Positions 32,401 to 42,300 of a stretch of DNA of 64,000 nucleotides are shown here, piece after piece; the first letter of the stretch is position 1; every line of letters starts with the position of its first letter. The translations under genes were made by a program, and so were the position numbers. Below the pieces are notes generated by a model, which was not told the origin of the DNA, did not search any database, and saw nothing but the letters and a program-made list of their open reading frames with translations. The stretch lies in assembly GCA_945890495.1 (NCBI GenBank), contig CAMDCO010000005.1, positions 20,528 to 84,527 on the forward strand, given 5' to 3'. The stretch comes from Bordetella parapertussis. GTDB lineage: Bacteria; Pseudomonadota; Gammaproteobacteria; Burkholderiales; Thiobacillaceae.

Positions 32401-34959
32401 ATGCCAACCTTACCGATCGTCCAAGCCTGGGTTCGCCGCATGCCTGCAAACGCCACCGCCCTGATCCTGCCCAATGGCGAAACGCGGCGTTTTGGCGACT
32501 GGGCCCCACAGCAAGACGGCCTGCGCCTACTCCATGGCGATACGACAAGCCTTGCGTGCGGCCTCATTGACGCCGCCCTCAGCGGCGACACGGCCTTTCC
32601 TTTGCCGCCCGGCATCCAGCCCGAACAACGGCACTTACTGGTCACCCTGGCCCAGGCCGCTGCGACGCCAAAACTGGCGCTCATCATCGCCACCAGCGGC
32701 TCGAGCGGCCAACCCAAAGGCGTGCGTCTCTCTTGGCGCGCCATCGCCGCCGCCAGCCGCATGAGCGCCCGGGCGCTAAACTTGCAGCGCGGCGATGCCT
32801 GGCTGGTCTGCCTGCCGCTCTATCACATCGGCGGCGCCATGATCCTGTACCGCTGCCTACGCGCCGGGGCCACGGCCGTGGTGCATGACGGCTTTAATGT
32901 TGCGGCCATCGCGCGTGACCTTACCGTGCAACGCATCACTCACCTGTCACTCGTACCCGCGATGCTCGCCAAACTCCTGGAGGCGGGCGTTCAACCGGTA
33001 CCCACATTGAAATGCGTCTTGGTCGGCGGTGCAGCGCTTAATGACACGCTACGAGAACAGGCCCGCGCAGCCGGTTGGCCCATCCGCACAAGCTGGGGCA
33101 TGAGCGAGACCAGCGCGATGATTACGCTCGACGGTCGACCCCTGCCCGGCGTGAGGCTGCGCGTCGCCCAAACAGGCGTGCTCGAGGTCGCCACTCCAGC
33201 CCGCATGACCGGCTATCTGAGTGAAGCGGATATAAACGAATGGGTCACGACACACGACCTAGGGCACCTCGATGCCGAGGGCCGAGTACACATCCTGGGC
33301 CGCGCCGATGCGATGTTGATTTCCGGCGGCGAGAACATCCATCCCCTTGAAGTTGAGGCACTACTGACCGCATGCCCAGGCCTGCGTGAGGTCGGCATCA
33401 CGGGGCTGCATGACCCCGCCTGGGGCGACATCGTCGCCTGTGCCTACCGTGGAGAGATTACGGAAACGGCCCTGGCCGACTGGTGTCGCGCCCATATCCC
33501 CGCTGCCCGTCGTCCCCGCCGTTTTCTGCGCCTCGGTCACTTGCCACACTTGGCCAATGGCAAGCTCGACCGCTGCGCACTGCCAAAACTATGGCCGCTC
33601 CATCATGACGCGGAAAACCTGGTGGACTGGACATGGGTGGCGAACGAGCTAGAACGACTCGCGCGGACGGCCGGAGAGGCCCAACTGTTAAGCGTCACGC
33701 TGCCGCTCTCCCGCTGGCCGGTCGCCGCACGACTCACCCCCACCGACGGCATTTTCTGGCAACGGCCCGATGCGGGCCTACGGATGCTGGGCATGGGTCG
33801 TGCCTGCCACTTCACCAGCACCGGCACTGGCCGCTTTGCGGCGCTACAAGCCGCGCATCGGGGCCTCATGGAATCGTTGCGCTACACCCCAAACACCCCA
33901 CCCCCCCTAGCCTTCACCGGCTTCGCCTTTGCCCCCCACGGCGGTGCGCCGCTGCCTAACACAGCCCTCTGGGTGCCCGAGCTATTGCTGCGCGAACACG
34001 CCGGAAAAATCTGGCTAACCCTATCGTATGCCGTCTCTCATTTCCGCCATGCCATGCACCGCTGGCAAGCGCAATGGCAGGCCTTGCAGGCCAAAGACAC
34101 CTTAGGGAAAAACGAGGCCACCCAGGCGCGCTGCGCAATGCTCGATGCCCAACCCAACCCCATCACAGACGCCCTGTTCCGGGCGCGTGGCCGGGTCGCG
34201 CTGGAGGCCATCACGCAAGGCCTCGTAGACAAGCTGGTGTTGACCCGCACGCTGCATCTCGACAGTGGCATGCCCATCCCCCCTGACGCGATCCTCACCA
34301 CACTCGCTGCACAGCAGCCCAACTGCGCCATCTATGGCGTTAGCCAGGAAGGCCGTGTGTTTCTCGGCGCATCGCCAGAAACCCTGCTGACCTTGCGTGG
34401 CGATCAGGTCAGCGCAGACGCGCTGGCTGGTACGGCTTGGCACGAGGCCGCGCTGCCCTTGAGTGCCCACAAAAATCACCGCGAGCACGACTTTGTCGCC
34501 CACGCCATCGCCCAAGCCTTGGCCCCTCTGTGTCTGGATTTACGCATCCCTGCCACCCCCGAAGTCATGCAACTCCATGGCCTGAGCCATCTACGACGCC
34601 GCGTCACGGCACAACGACAACCGACCACTTCGGCCTTCGATCTCATCGCCCGCTTACATCCCACCTCAGCCGTCGGCGGCGTTCCCCGCGAGGCCGCACT
34701 CGACTGGCTGGCACACCAAGGCGATGTACGCAGCGCGTGGTACACCGGCGGCGTCGGCTGGATTGATGCCCGCGGCGATTGCGACATCGCCGTCGCCCTG
34801 CGTTGTGGTCTATTTGAAGGCAGCGCAATAACCCTGTACGCCGGTGCCGGTTTTGTCGCCGGCTCCGTCGTCGAGCAGGAGTTCGCCGAGACCGAGGCCA
34901 AATTTCATACCCTGCGCGAGGCCATCGCCTGCGCGTGCAAAGAGAGGGCACCCGCATGA
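32401..34959 (+). CDS. Fused o-succinylbenzoate-CoA ligase and isochorismate synthase (MenE-MenF)
   Basis: 852 residues in one uninterrupted frame. Residues ~1-395 are an acyl-CoA ligase: ATP loop ATSGSSGQPKGVRLSW, SWGMSETSAMI, THDLGHLDAEGRVHILGRADAMLISGGENIHP, and catalytic Lys in LANGKLDRCALPK. Residues ~405-852 are a chorismate-binding enzyme: ALAGTAWHEAALPLSAHKNHREHDFV, LHPTSAVGGVPREAAL, YTGGVGWIDARGDCDIAVALR, YAGAGFVAGSVVEQEFAETEAKF. It thus holds the first (isochorismate) and a later (OSB-CoA) step of the same pathway. Both halves keep their key residues. Known plant PHYLLO fuses other Men domains; I do not recall this MenE-MenF pair as described. It overlaps menD by ATGA. Confidence 0.9.
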   Translation: MPTLPIVQAWVRRMPANATALILPNGETRRFGDWAPQQDGLRLLHGDTTSLACGLIDAALSGDTAFPLPPGIQPEQRHLLVTLAQAAATPKLALIIATSGSSGQPKGVRLSWRAIAAASRMSARALNLQRGDAWLVCLPLYHIGGAMILYRCLRAGATAVVHDGFNVAAIARDLTVQRITHLSLVPAMLAKLLEAGVQPVPTLKCVLVGGAALNDTLREQARAAGWPIRTSWGMSETSAMITLDGRPLPGVRLRVAQTGVLEVATPARMTGYLSEADINEWVTTHDLGHLDAEGRVHILGRADAMLISGGENIHPLEVEALLTACPGLREVGITGLHDPAWGDIVACAYRGEITETALADWCRAHIPAARRPRRFLRLGHLPHLANGKLDRCALPKLWPLHHDAENLVDWTWVANELERLARTAGEAQLLSVTLPLSRWPVAARLTPTDGIFWQRPDAGLRMLGMGRACHFTSTGTGRFAALQAAHRGLMESLRYTPNTPPPLAFTGFAFAPHGGAPLPNTALWVPELLLREHAGKIWLTLSYAVSHFRHAMHRWQAQWQALQAKDTLGKNEATQARCAMLDAQPNPITDALFRARGRVALEAITQGLVDKLVLTRTLHLDSGMPIPPDAILTTLAAQQPNCAIYGVSQEGRVFLGASPETLLTLRGDQVSADALAGTAWHEAALPLSAHKNHREHDFVAHAIAQALAPLCLDLRIPATPEVMQLHGLSHLRRRVTAQRQPTTSAFDLIARLHPTSAVGGVPREAALDWLAHQGDVRSAWYTGGVGWIDARGDCDIAVALRCGLFEGSAITLYAGAGFVAGSVVEQEFAETEAKFHTLREAIACACKERAPA

Positions 34960-36623
34960 ACACCGCCACACTCAACCTCGCTTGGGCTGATGCCTTCATC
35001 GCCGCCCTAACGGCCGCCGGGTTGCGCCATATTGTGCTCGCCCCCGGCGCCCGTTCGGCCCCCTTGGCGGTTGCCGCCTTGCGTCGCCCGGAGTTGACCT
35101 GCCATGTCATCAGCGACGAACGCGCGGCGGGTTATTTTGGCCTCGGCCTGGCCCGCATCACGCGCACACCGGCCGCCGTGATCTGCACCTCAGGTACCGC
35201 CGCCGCCAACCTGCTGCCCGCCGTCATGGAGGCCACCCTGGCCGCCGTGCCCCTGCTCATCCTCAGCGCCGACCGGCCGCCCGAGGCGCACGGCTGGGGA
35301 AGCAACCAAACCGCCGACCAACTCAAGCTGTATGGCGACCAGGTCCGACGCTTTGTGGCATTACCTGTGCCCTTTGTCCGCGAAGAGGGCAGCCTCGATC
35401 TTCGCTTCCTAAACACCCTCGCCGCTCAACTGATCGAGGCCTGTGTGTCACCGCACCCCGGCCCAGTACACGCCAATCAGCCCTTTCGGGAACCGCTGCT
35501 ACCCATCGACCCCGCCGCCATCCCGCCCGCACCCAACCTGCCCATGTCCGTCACGATTCACGCCCCGGTGCCGCAAGCAGCCTCCGGGATTGAGGCTGTG
35601 GCAGCGCGGTTATCCGGACGACCCGGCGTTATCGTCTGCGGTGAGGGTGACTATCCCGAGACCTTCGCCGCAGCACTCGTCGCATTGGCCGAAAAACTGG
35701 GCGCACCCATCTTGGCCGAACCGCTCTCCAACCTGCGTTTTGGGCCGCATGACCGCCGCCTCGTCCTAGCCCGTGCATCCCGCTTCTTGCGCCGCACCGA
35801 CCTGCCCCAACCCGAATGGGTGCTGCGGCTAGGCCGTTTTCCCGTCTCGCGTACATTGGAACGCTGGCTCAGCGGTCTGGAACACACGCTGCACCTCCTG
35901 ATCGCCCCACCGGGCCCCTGGCCAGACCCGCTCCAGCGCAGCGACATTATCCTGCGCGGCGATGCTTGGGCCACCGTCACAGCCCTGCACGCCGCCCCCA
36001 CAGCAAGCGCCCCCGCAGGTTGGCTTTCCACCTGGCAGGCCCAGGAGATCGACGCCGCCCAGCACGCCGACCTCTGCCATGATGGCCACGCGTTTGCGCA
36101 GGCCGTCAGCACCCTGATTGCGGCGCTACCTGCAAAGGCCGCTCTATTCGTCGGCAATTCATTGTCGATTCGCGCGGTAGATTCATTCTCCGGCACCGAT
36201 GCCAAGCCCATCGCCCTGTACGGCAATCGCGGCGCCTCGGGTATCGACGGCAATATCGCCACCGCCGCCGGGATCGCCGCCGCCAGCGGCGCGCCCATGG
36301 CCGTATTGATAGGCGATCAAACCGCCCTGCACGACTGCGGCAGCTTGGCCTTACTGGCCGGTCGGCCCGTGGTCATCATCGTCGTGGACAATGGCGGCGG
36401 CGGCATCTTCGAACAACTGGCCTTCAGTGCGGCCTTGCCACGCGCGCTTTTGACACGCGGCTTTATTGCGCCGCCCCAAGTTGATTTCGCCGCGCTGGCC
36501 GCCGCGTTTGGGCTGTCGTATGCCGAGACCGGTGATACACAGCGGCTTCAGCCCCTGCTGGATCAGGCCTTTACCAGCGGCCAGCCGTGGCTCATCCGAC
36601 TCGCGCTCAAATCAAGCGCGTAA
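34956..36623 (+). CDS. menD: SEPHCHC synthase
   Basis: 555 residues from ATG 34956 (the track start 34935 lies in the previous gene). Thiamine-diphosphate enzyme: N-terminal LAPGARSAPLAVAALRR, ISDERAAGYFGLGLARIT, CTSGTAAANLLPAVMEA, SADRPPEAHGWGSNQT. C-terminal ThDP motif GDQTALHDCGSLALL...NGGGGIFEQL. It condenses isochorismate with 2-oxoglutarate. It is last gene of the nos-men run. A FixH-like gene converges 30 bases beyond with no obvious terminator. Confidence 0.96.
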   Translation: MNTATLNLAWADAFIAALTAAGLRHIVLAPGARSAPLAVAALRRPELTCHVISDERAAGYFGLGLARITRTPAAVICTSGTAAANLLPAVMEATLAAVPLLILSADRPPEAHGWGSNQTADQLKLYGDQVRRFVALPVPFVREEGSLDLRFLNTLAAQLIEACVSPHPGPVHANQPFREPLLPIDPAAIPPAPNLPMSVTIHAPVPQAASGIEAVAARLSGRPGVIVCGEGDYPETFAAALVALAEKLGAPILAEPLSNLRFGPHDRRLVLARASRFLRRTDLPQPEWVLRLGRFPVSRTLERWLSGLEHTLHLLIAPPGPWPDPLQRSDIILRGDAWATVTALHAAPTASAPAGWLSTWQAQEIDAAQHADLCHDGHAFAQAVSTLIAALPAKAALFVGNSLSIRAVDSFSGTDAKPIALYGNRGASGIDGNIATAAGIAAASGAPMAVLIGDQTALHDCGSLALLAGRPVVIIVVDNGGGGIFEQLAFSAALPRALLTRGFIAPPQVDFAALAAAFGLSYAETGDTQRLQPLLDQAFTSGQPWLIRLALKSSA

Positions 36624-36653
36624 GCGCAGGCAACCTCGATTCGACTGGCTGGG

Positions 36654-37091
36654 TTACTGCAACGCTTCCGTGGTAAACGGCACCTCCAGCGCCACCTCTT
36701 TCAACCGCAGGGTCAAAACCCAGTCACCGCGCCCTGAAATACAAAAAGGCAGGGTGGCCTTGACGCGATAGGTGCCATCCGGGCCCGGGCGCAAGGTGTA
36801 CAGGTTGTAGCCCATGTTCATGTTGACCATGCTGAAATCGGCCTCGATCTTGCCAGGCCGAGGCGGCTTGACCCAGATCTCAAAGGGTTGCAGGGGGCGA
36901 ATCTTTTCTGAGATACCGAGTGTGACGGGCCCATCCGCCGTTGCGGCCGTGCAGCCTGCCACCAAATCCGCGCAGGCAATGCGTTGCGCCTTGGCCGGCA
37001 GGGGCTGGAACTGTTGCCAAAGAACGACCCCTGCGGCCACGAGCACGACCAGCAAGGCGATTCGGCTGTAGTTTGATTTCAATATCGACAT
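36654..37091 (-). CDS. Membrane-anchored FixH/YtkA-like protein
   Basis: 145 residues from ATG 37091; the track's longer start is in another gene. One N-terminal membrane helix (IALLVVLVAAGVVLW) is followed by a periplasmic beta domain. FSMVNMNMGYNLYTLRPGPDGTYRVKATLPFCISGRGDWVLTLRL resembles the FixH/YtkA immunoglobulin-like fold (MGxN..L, dG.y.a...lp.C..G..DW). FixH-like proteins are linked to copper/oxidase assembly. Two Cys and several Met residues could bind copper. It may be cotranscribed with the upstream Nudix-ThiE gene (10-base gap). Function uncertain. Confidence 0.6.
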   Translation of the reverse strand: MSILKSNYSRIALLVVLVAAGVVLWQQFQPLPAKAQRIACADLVAGCTAATADGPVTLGISEKIRPLQPFEIWVKPPRPGKIEADFSMVNMNMGYNLYTLRPGPDGTYRVKATLPFCISGRGDWVLTLRLKEVALEVPFTTEALQ

Positions 37092-37101
37092 AGCGTTTCC
37101 T

Positions 37102-38037
37102 TTATATTTTCCAGGCACTGCCTTTGACGGCAATACCTTGGGCACCCTGTTGGCGAGCCATTTCCAGTGTTTTTGTAGATTGCCCACCCAAGGCATAAAC
37201 CGGGATCGGACTGCCGCGCACGATCTTGGCAAAGACCTCCCAACCCAAGGCCGGTTCGCCTGGGTGCGAGGTCGTCGGCAAGACCGGCGACAGCACGGCG
37301 AGGTCACAACCGATGGCCGCCGCTCGCGCCAGCTCCTCGGCATTATGGCAGGATGCGGCAACCCATGGCAGATCGGGCCGTGTGGAAAGCGTGGCCAGTT
37401 GCTGGCTGTTGAGATGCACGCCAGCGCCGACTTGATCGGCCAGTTCCCGGTTCGCGTTGATCAACAACTTGGCCCCGTGAGCGTGGCAACGCTCGGCCAC
37501 GGCCTTCGCCAGCGCCGCGTAATCCGCCGGTGCAAAGGCCTTTTCGCGCAGTTGCACCAGTCGCAGGCCGTCTTTCAATCGCGTCTCTAGCCGTGCCAGA
37601 AAATCATCGATGCCGTATTTCTCCGCCTCGGAGATCGCATATTCAAAAGGCAGTTGCAGGCCACGCAGGATCGGCCCGTTGGCCGGCAGGATCGGTTCAA
37701 CCGTGGGATTTTCGGCCCGCGTCCAAGCCAATCCGCCTTGGCCTTCGTGCGGGTGCGGCTCGCCCGTCCATGCGGTGACACGGAAAAAGTGGAGGCGCAC
37801 CCGGGCGTGTTCGTAGTCGAACTCACGCACGATCCACGGATAGGCCGTCGTCACCGTAATGCCCAGTTCCTCGTGCAACTCGCGGCTCAAGGCGTGTTCC
37901 AGCGACTCGCCCGCCTCCACCTTGCCGCCGGGAAACTCCCACCAGCCGGCATAGACGCGGCCCTCGGGCCGACTCGCCATCAGGAACGCCCCGTCCGGGC
38001 GCTCGATGACGGCGGCAACGACCTCAACGCGATTCAC
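37102..38037 (-). CDS. Nudix (MutT-like) hydrolase fused to ThiE-like domain
   Basis: 311 residues. Residues 1-130 are a MutT domain with the Nudix box GGKVEAGESLEHALSRELHEELGI, where bacterial MutT removes 8-oxo-dGTP. Residues ~145-311 are a thiamine-phosphate-synthase-like TIM barrel: LVQLREKAFAPADYAALAKAV, KLLINANRELADQVGAGVHL and PVYALGG. This fusion is widespread in beta- and gammaproteobacteria; the C-terminal half is thought not to make thiamine there. It lies next to argJ, as in related genomes. Confidence 0.92.
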   Translation of the reverse strand: MNRVEVVAAVIERPDGAFLMASRPEGRVYAGWWEFPGGKVEAGESLEHALSRELHEELGITVTTAYPWIVREFDYEHARVRLHFFRVTAWTGEPHPHEGQGGLAWTRAENPTVEPILPANGPILRGLQLPFEYAISEAEKYGIDDFLARLETRLKDGLRLVQLREKAFAPADYAALAKAVAERCHAHGAKLLINANRELADQVGAGVHLNSQQLATLSTRPDLPWVAASCHNAEELARAAAIGCDLAVLSPVLPTTSHPGEPALGWEVFAKIVRGSPIPVYALGGQSTKTLEMARQQGAQGIAVKGSAWKI

Positions 38038-38102
38038 TTAGCCCCCCCGTTCCCGCGTAGGCGGCCATGCCACGACAGGCATCGACACCCATCGTCGTTA
38101 GA

Positions 38103-39332
38103 TCAGCTGCGGTATTCGGCATTGATCTTCACATAGTCGTAGGAAAAGTCGCAGGTCCACACGGTGGCGGCAGACGGACCCCGGGCAAGATCGACGCGGA
38201 TGCGGATGTCAGCGTTTTTCATCACGGCCGCCCCCTCGGCCTCGACATAGCGGGCGGCACGACCACCGTGCTCGGCCACTAATACATCCCCTAACCACAT
38301 CCGAACGCCATTTACATCGAGGTCAAGGATGCCAGCATAGCCGATGGCAGCGAGGATGCGGCCCAGGTTGGGGTCGGAGGCAAAGAAGGCGGTCTTGACC
38401 AAGGGCGAACGGCCAATGGCGTAGCCGACCTGTTTGCACTCGGCCTCCGTCGCGCCGCCCTCGACGGCGATCTCCATGAACTTGGTGGCCCCTTCGCCGT
38501 CGCGAACGATGGCCTGCGCCAGTTCGATCATCAGCTCGGTGATGGCGTCGCGCAGGGCCGGGAAGCGGGCATCGCCATCGTCCAGGATGACGGGGGCCGC
38601 CGTAGCGCCGGTGGCGGTGAGGATGCAGGAATCGTTGGTCGAGGTGTCGCCATCGACGGTGATGCAGTTGAAGGACTTGTTGACCGCGTGACGCAGGATG
38701 GCTTCCAGGGCTTCACAGGAGACCGGCGCGTCGGTGGCGAGAAAACTCAGCATGGTGGCCATGTTGGGATGGATCATGCCGGAGCCTTTGGCGATGCCGG
38801 TGATGACGAAATCGACGCCGCCCAGGTTGAGGCGACGGCTGGCCGCCTTGGACACGATGTCGGTCGTCATGATGGCCTCGGCCGCCTGCGCCCAGTTCGC
38901 TGGCTTGAGGTCGGCAATGGCATCCGGCAAGGCGGCGATAATCTTACCGACCGGCAAGGGCTCGAGGATGACGCCGGTGGAGAAGGGCAGGATTTGTTCG
39001 GGTTTGAGGCCGAGTAAATTGGCCGCGGCGATGCAGGTCTCGCGGGCGCGCATCAGGCCATCCTCACCCGTGCCGGCGTTGGCATTGCCGGTATTAACCA
39101 CGAGGGCACGAATGCCAGTCTCGTTATGCAGGTGTTCTTTGCATACCGTCACCGGTGCGGCGCAAAAACGGTTTTGGGTGAACACACCGACGGTCTCTGA
39201 ATCGAGTGCAACACGCATCACCAGCACATCTTTACGGCCGGGCTTTTTGATGCCCGCAGAGGCAATGCCGAGCTCAATGCCAGGCACGGGCAACAGGGCG
39301 GCGGGATCGGGGGCGGTGAGATTAACGGGCAT
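38103..39332 (-). CDS. argJ: Bifunctional glutamate N-acetyltransferase/N-acetylglutamate synthase
   Basis: 409 residues. It recycles the acetyl group from N-acetylornithine to glutamate in arginine synthesis. The autocleavage site is [16 protein letters not shown] (nucleophile Thr after Ala). [16 protein letters not shown] and the C-terminal [13 protein letters not shown] are strongly conserved. Length is typical (400-410). It stands between the Nudix-ThiE gene and the helicase gene, 35 bases after the latter. Confidence 0.97.
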   Translation of the reverse strand: MPVNLTAPDPAALLPVPGIELGIASAGIKKPGRKDVLVMRVALDSETVGVFTQNRFCAAPVTVCKEHLHNETGIRALVVNTGNANAGTGEDGLMRARETCIAAANLLGLKPEQILPFSTGVILEPLPVGKIIAALPDAIADLKPANWAQAAEAIMTTDIVSKAASRRLNLGGVDFVITGIAKGSGMIHPNMATMLSFLATDAPVSCEALEAILRHAVNKSFNCITVDGDTSTNDSCILTATGATAAPVILDDGDARFPALRDAITELMIELAQAIVRDGEGATKFMEIAVEGGATEAECKQVGYAIGRSPLVKTAFFASDPNLGRILAAIGYAGILDLDVNGVRMWLGDVLVAEHGGRAARYVEAEGAAVMKNADIRIRVDLARGPSAATVWTCDFSYDYVKINAEYRS

Positions 39333-39367
39333 GAGGCTACCTTACAGAGGATAAGTTCGCGGTAATT

Positions 39368-42300
39368 TTAGCCGTTGCCGCCCGAGTCGGGCATGACAAA
39401 TACTTGGCCGTCGCCATAGAGTAGGGCGGCCTGCACCGGCTGACCCGGATAGATCAGCATGACCGCCGCCCTATAGGCCTCCATCTGCGCTCGGTGCGGT
39501 TCAGAACGACAGGCCAGATCGGCCTCGTTCAATCCGCCCGTCTTGTAGTCAAGGATCCACCAACCATCGGCCTGGCGCACCAGCCGGTCGATACGCCCCA
39601 AGGCCCCGGCTGCATCCACAAAGTCCATTTCATTGCGCACCTCCAAGCACTGCGCCGGATCAAAAAATCGCCGTGCTGCCGGGCTGCTACGCATACGCTC
39701 GCCCGCCTCGGCGACCGCTCGGAAGTCGTCCGCCGACAAGCCCAGGCGTTCGCGCAGGGCAGGCCCCTCAAAATCGTCATGGAGCTCTAGATAACGATGC
39801 ACACGAATACCAAACTCGGTCTCGGCCGCCGGCGGCGCAAGGCGTTCTCCGACGGGCTTCAAGTCTGGCAGGGCCGATAGCCACCGGGGTTCTGTGTATA
39901 GCGTCTCGGATGCGCCATGGCCGGCGGCTTCCCTATCCAGATCCCCGAGGCCCACCTCCAGATCCCCGGGCCCCGCCTCCCGATCTCCCACCAAGGCCAG
40001 CCACGACCCTTCCGGCGGTTGAAGGGCCTTGCCACTCAGCCTGCCGCTGAGCACCAAGACCTGCCGGGCGCGGGTCATGGCCACATAGAGCAGGTTGTAG
40101 CGCTCGCGCTCGGCCAGGGCCGCATCGGCCTCCAGCAAGGCATCTCGGCCATGGCCAAACCACCCCTTCGTACCCATCAAGGAGAAATGGGTCGGGCGCT
40201 CCGAGTCCGGCGGCCAGTCAACGAGGATATCCGGAACGCTACGGTCAGGCTTTTCGTCCGCCTTGATGAGATAAACGATCGGCGCCTCCAGCCCTTTGGC
40301 GGCATGGATGGTCATGATGCGCACCACATCACCCACCGCGACGGGGGCCTCATCCGGCGCCTCGTCGCCCGCCTTGCGGCGCAGGGCGGTCAGCCGATCG
40401 AGAAACTGCGGCAGGCTGGGATAACGGCCACCGCCCTGTTGCAGACCTTGGGCGAGGAGGGCGCGCAGATTGGCCAACGCCGAAGGCGCGCGATCGGGCG
40501 GCAGCGCGGCGGCATAACGCGCCTCCAGATCGGCCTCGTGATAAATCCGGTCGAGCACATCGTGCGGCGGCAGGCGGGTCGCCATCGCTCGCCAAGCCGT
40601 CAACTGGCGGGCCGCGCGCTGCAAGGCATTCGACAGGCCCGGTTGTTCCCGCTGACTTTGTTGCTGACTTTGTTGCAAACGCATCAACCACGGGCCCATC
40701 GGCGCCAACTCCGAGCCATCGCCGTGCGCCAACAGCCACAGATCGGCCTCGCTGCAGCCGTAGATCGGGCTACGCAAGACCTGCACCAAGGCCAGGTCAT
40801 CCTCAGGATTAACCAAAACTCGCAGCAGGGCGAGGACATCCTCAACCTCCAGCGCGTCCAACAGGCCACCCCGCCGACCGGTCAGATAGGGAATATCCGC
40901 CGCGCGAAAAGCGGCCTCAAAGGCCTCCAGACCGCTGCGCTTGGCGCACAACACCAACACATCCGCGTAGCGCGCCGGCCGCCTCCGGATCTGTCCGACC
41001 TCACCAAACTCAACCTCGATTCGGCCTACCACGCCTTGGATATGGACCGCGACGGCGGCGGCCTCATCGGCCCGGTTATCCGGCGTCTCCGCGATGGCCT
41101 CACGCAAGGGATCGCGCAGGCCCTGACGCGGGGGCGTTTCCGGCGCTGGAGCCGTTGGCAAGATTAAACGCTGGCAGGAACCCGGTCGTGACAGCGCATG
41201 GGCCATGTGCGCGGTGAAGCGCGGATAACGTTCGCCCAGCGGCAAGAAGGTCTGGTTAATCCAGTCCACAATAGCGGGCGCGCAGCGGCGGGTGTGGTTT
41301 TCTGCCGCCGTACGCGCCGCAAAGTGGGTCTCAAGAAACTGCCGCGCCGCCTCGAACAAGCGCGCATCCGCCCGCCGAAAACGATAGATCGACTGCTTTG
41401 GATCGCCGACCAGAAAGACCGTCGGGCGATCGCCATCGGCCCCGTAGGCCTCCAGCCAGACACGCAAGATCCCCCATTGCACAGGATTGGCATCCTGAAA
41501 CTCGTCCAACAACAGATGCCGCCAACGCGCATCTAGGCGCGCCAACAGGGCATCGGCATGGTCCGGGCTGTGCAACAGGCGCGCCGCAAACCATTCGGCA
41601 TCCGAGTAATCGAGGCCATCGCGTTGCGCCTTCTGTTGCTGATAATGCGCGGCCAGATCAACCGCCAGCGGCAACCAATGGCCCTGTAGCCAAAGGGCGC
41701 GGACATCGCGCTGGCGGGACAAGGCCTGCTGCAGGGCCTCGGCCAAGAATTCGTAAAGCTCAAAATAGCGCGCCATCCCCGCTGCGCCAAGCCGACCCTC
41801 CATCGCCTTGCTCGGCTTGACGTCCCGATAGGGCTCCTGCTCCGTGCTCAGCAATGCCGCCACGAATGACTCTGGCGCACCGCTATCAATAGCCTGTTGT
41901 AAACGAAGTAATCGCTCACCTCCCCGCACGCCGCCGTTCTTTGCCTGCAAAGGCAAGAACTCCCGGCAGGCCTCCTGAAAGGCCACCGAGTGCACCCGAT
42001 CGGCCAGCGGCTCTTCACCTGCGCGCACCCCCAGCATGGCCGCCAGATCGGCAAGATTCTCTGCCACCGGATCGCCTCGCCCCTCGGCCCAAGCCGACCA
42101 GTCGCTATATACGGGAAGAAACTTGTGCAGGCGCTCCTTCAGGGTTTGCAAGCTGAGATCAGGGGCGGCGAACAGGGCTTGCAGATGCGCATGCAAGGCC
42201 ACCTTGTCCGCGTGGCGCAGGGTCTCCAGCCAGGTCTGCCAAGCCTCATCGATCCGCAGGGCCGTGTCGTCAAGGATCTGACTGGGCACTCGTTCGACCA

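Noticed and set aside
39917-41167. 416-residue ORF antisense to the AddA-like helicase
   Set aside because: Shadow of helicase motifs; Arg/Gln-rich composition is typical of antisense frames in GC-rich genes.
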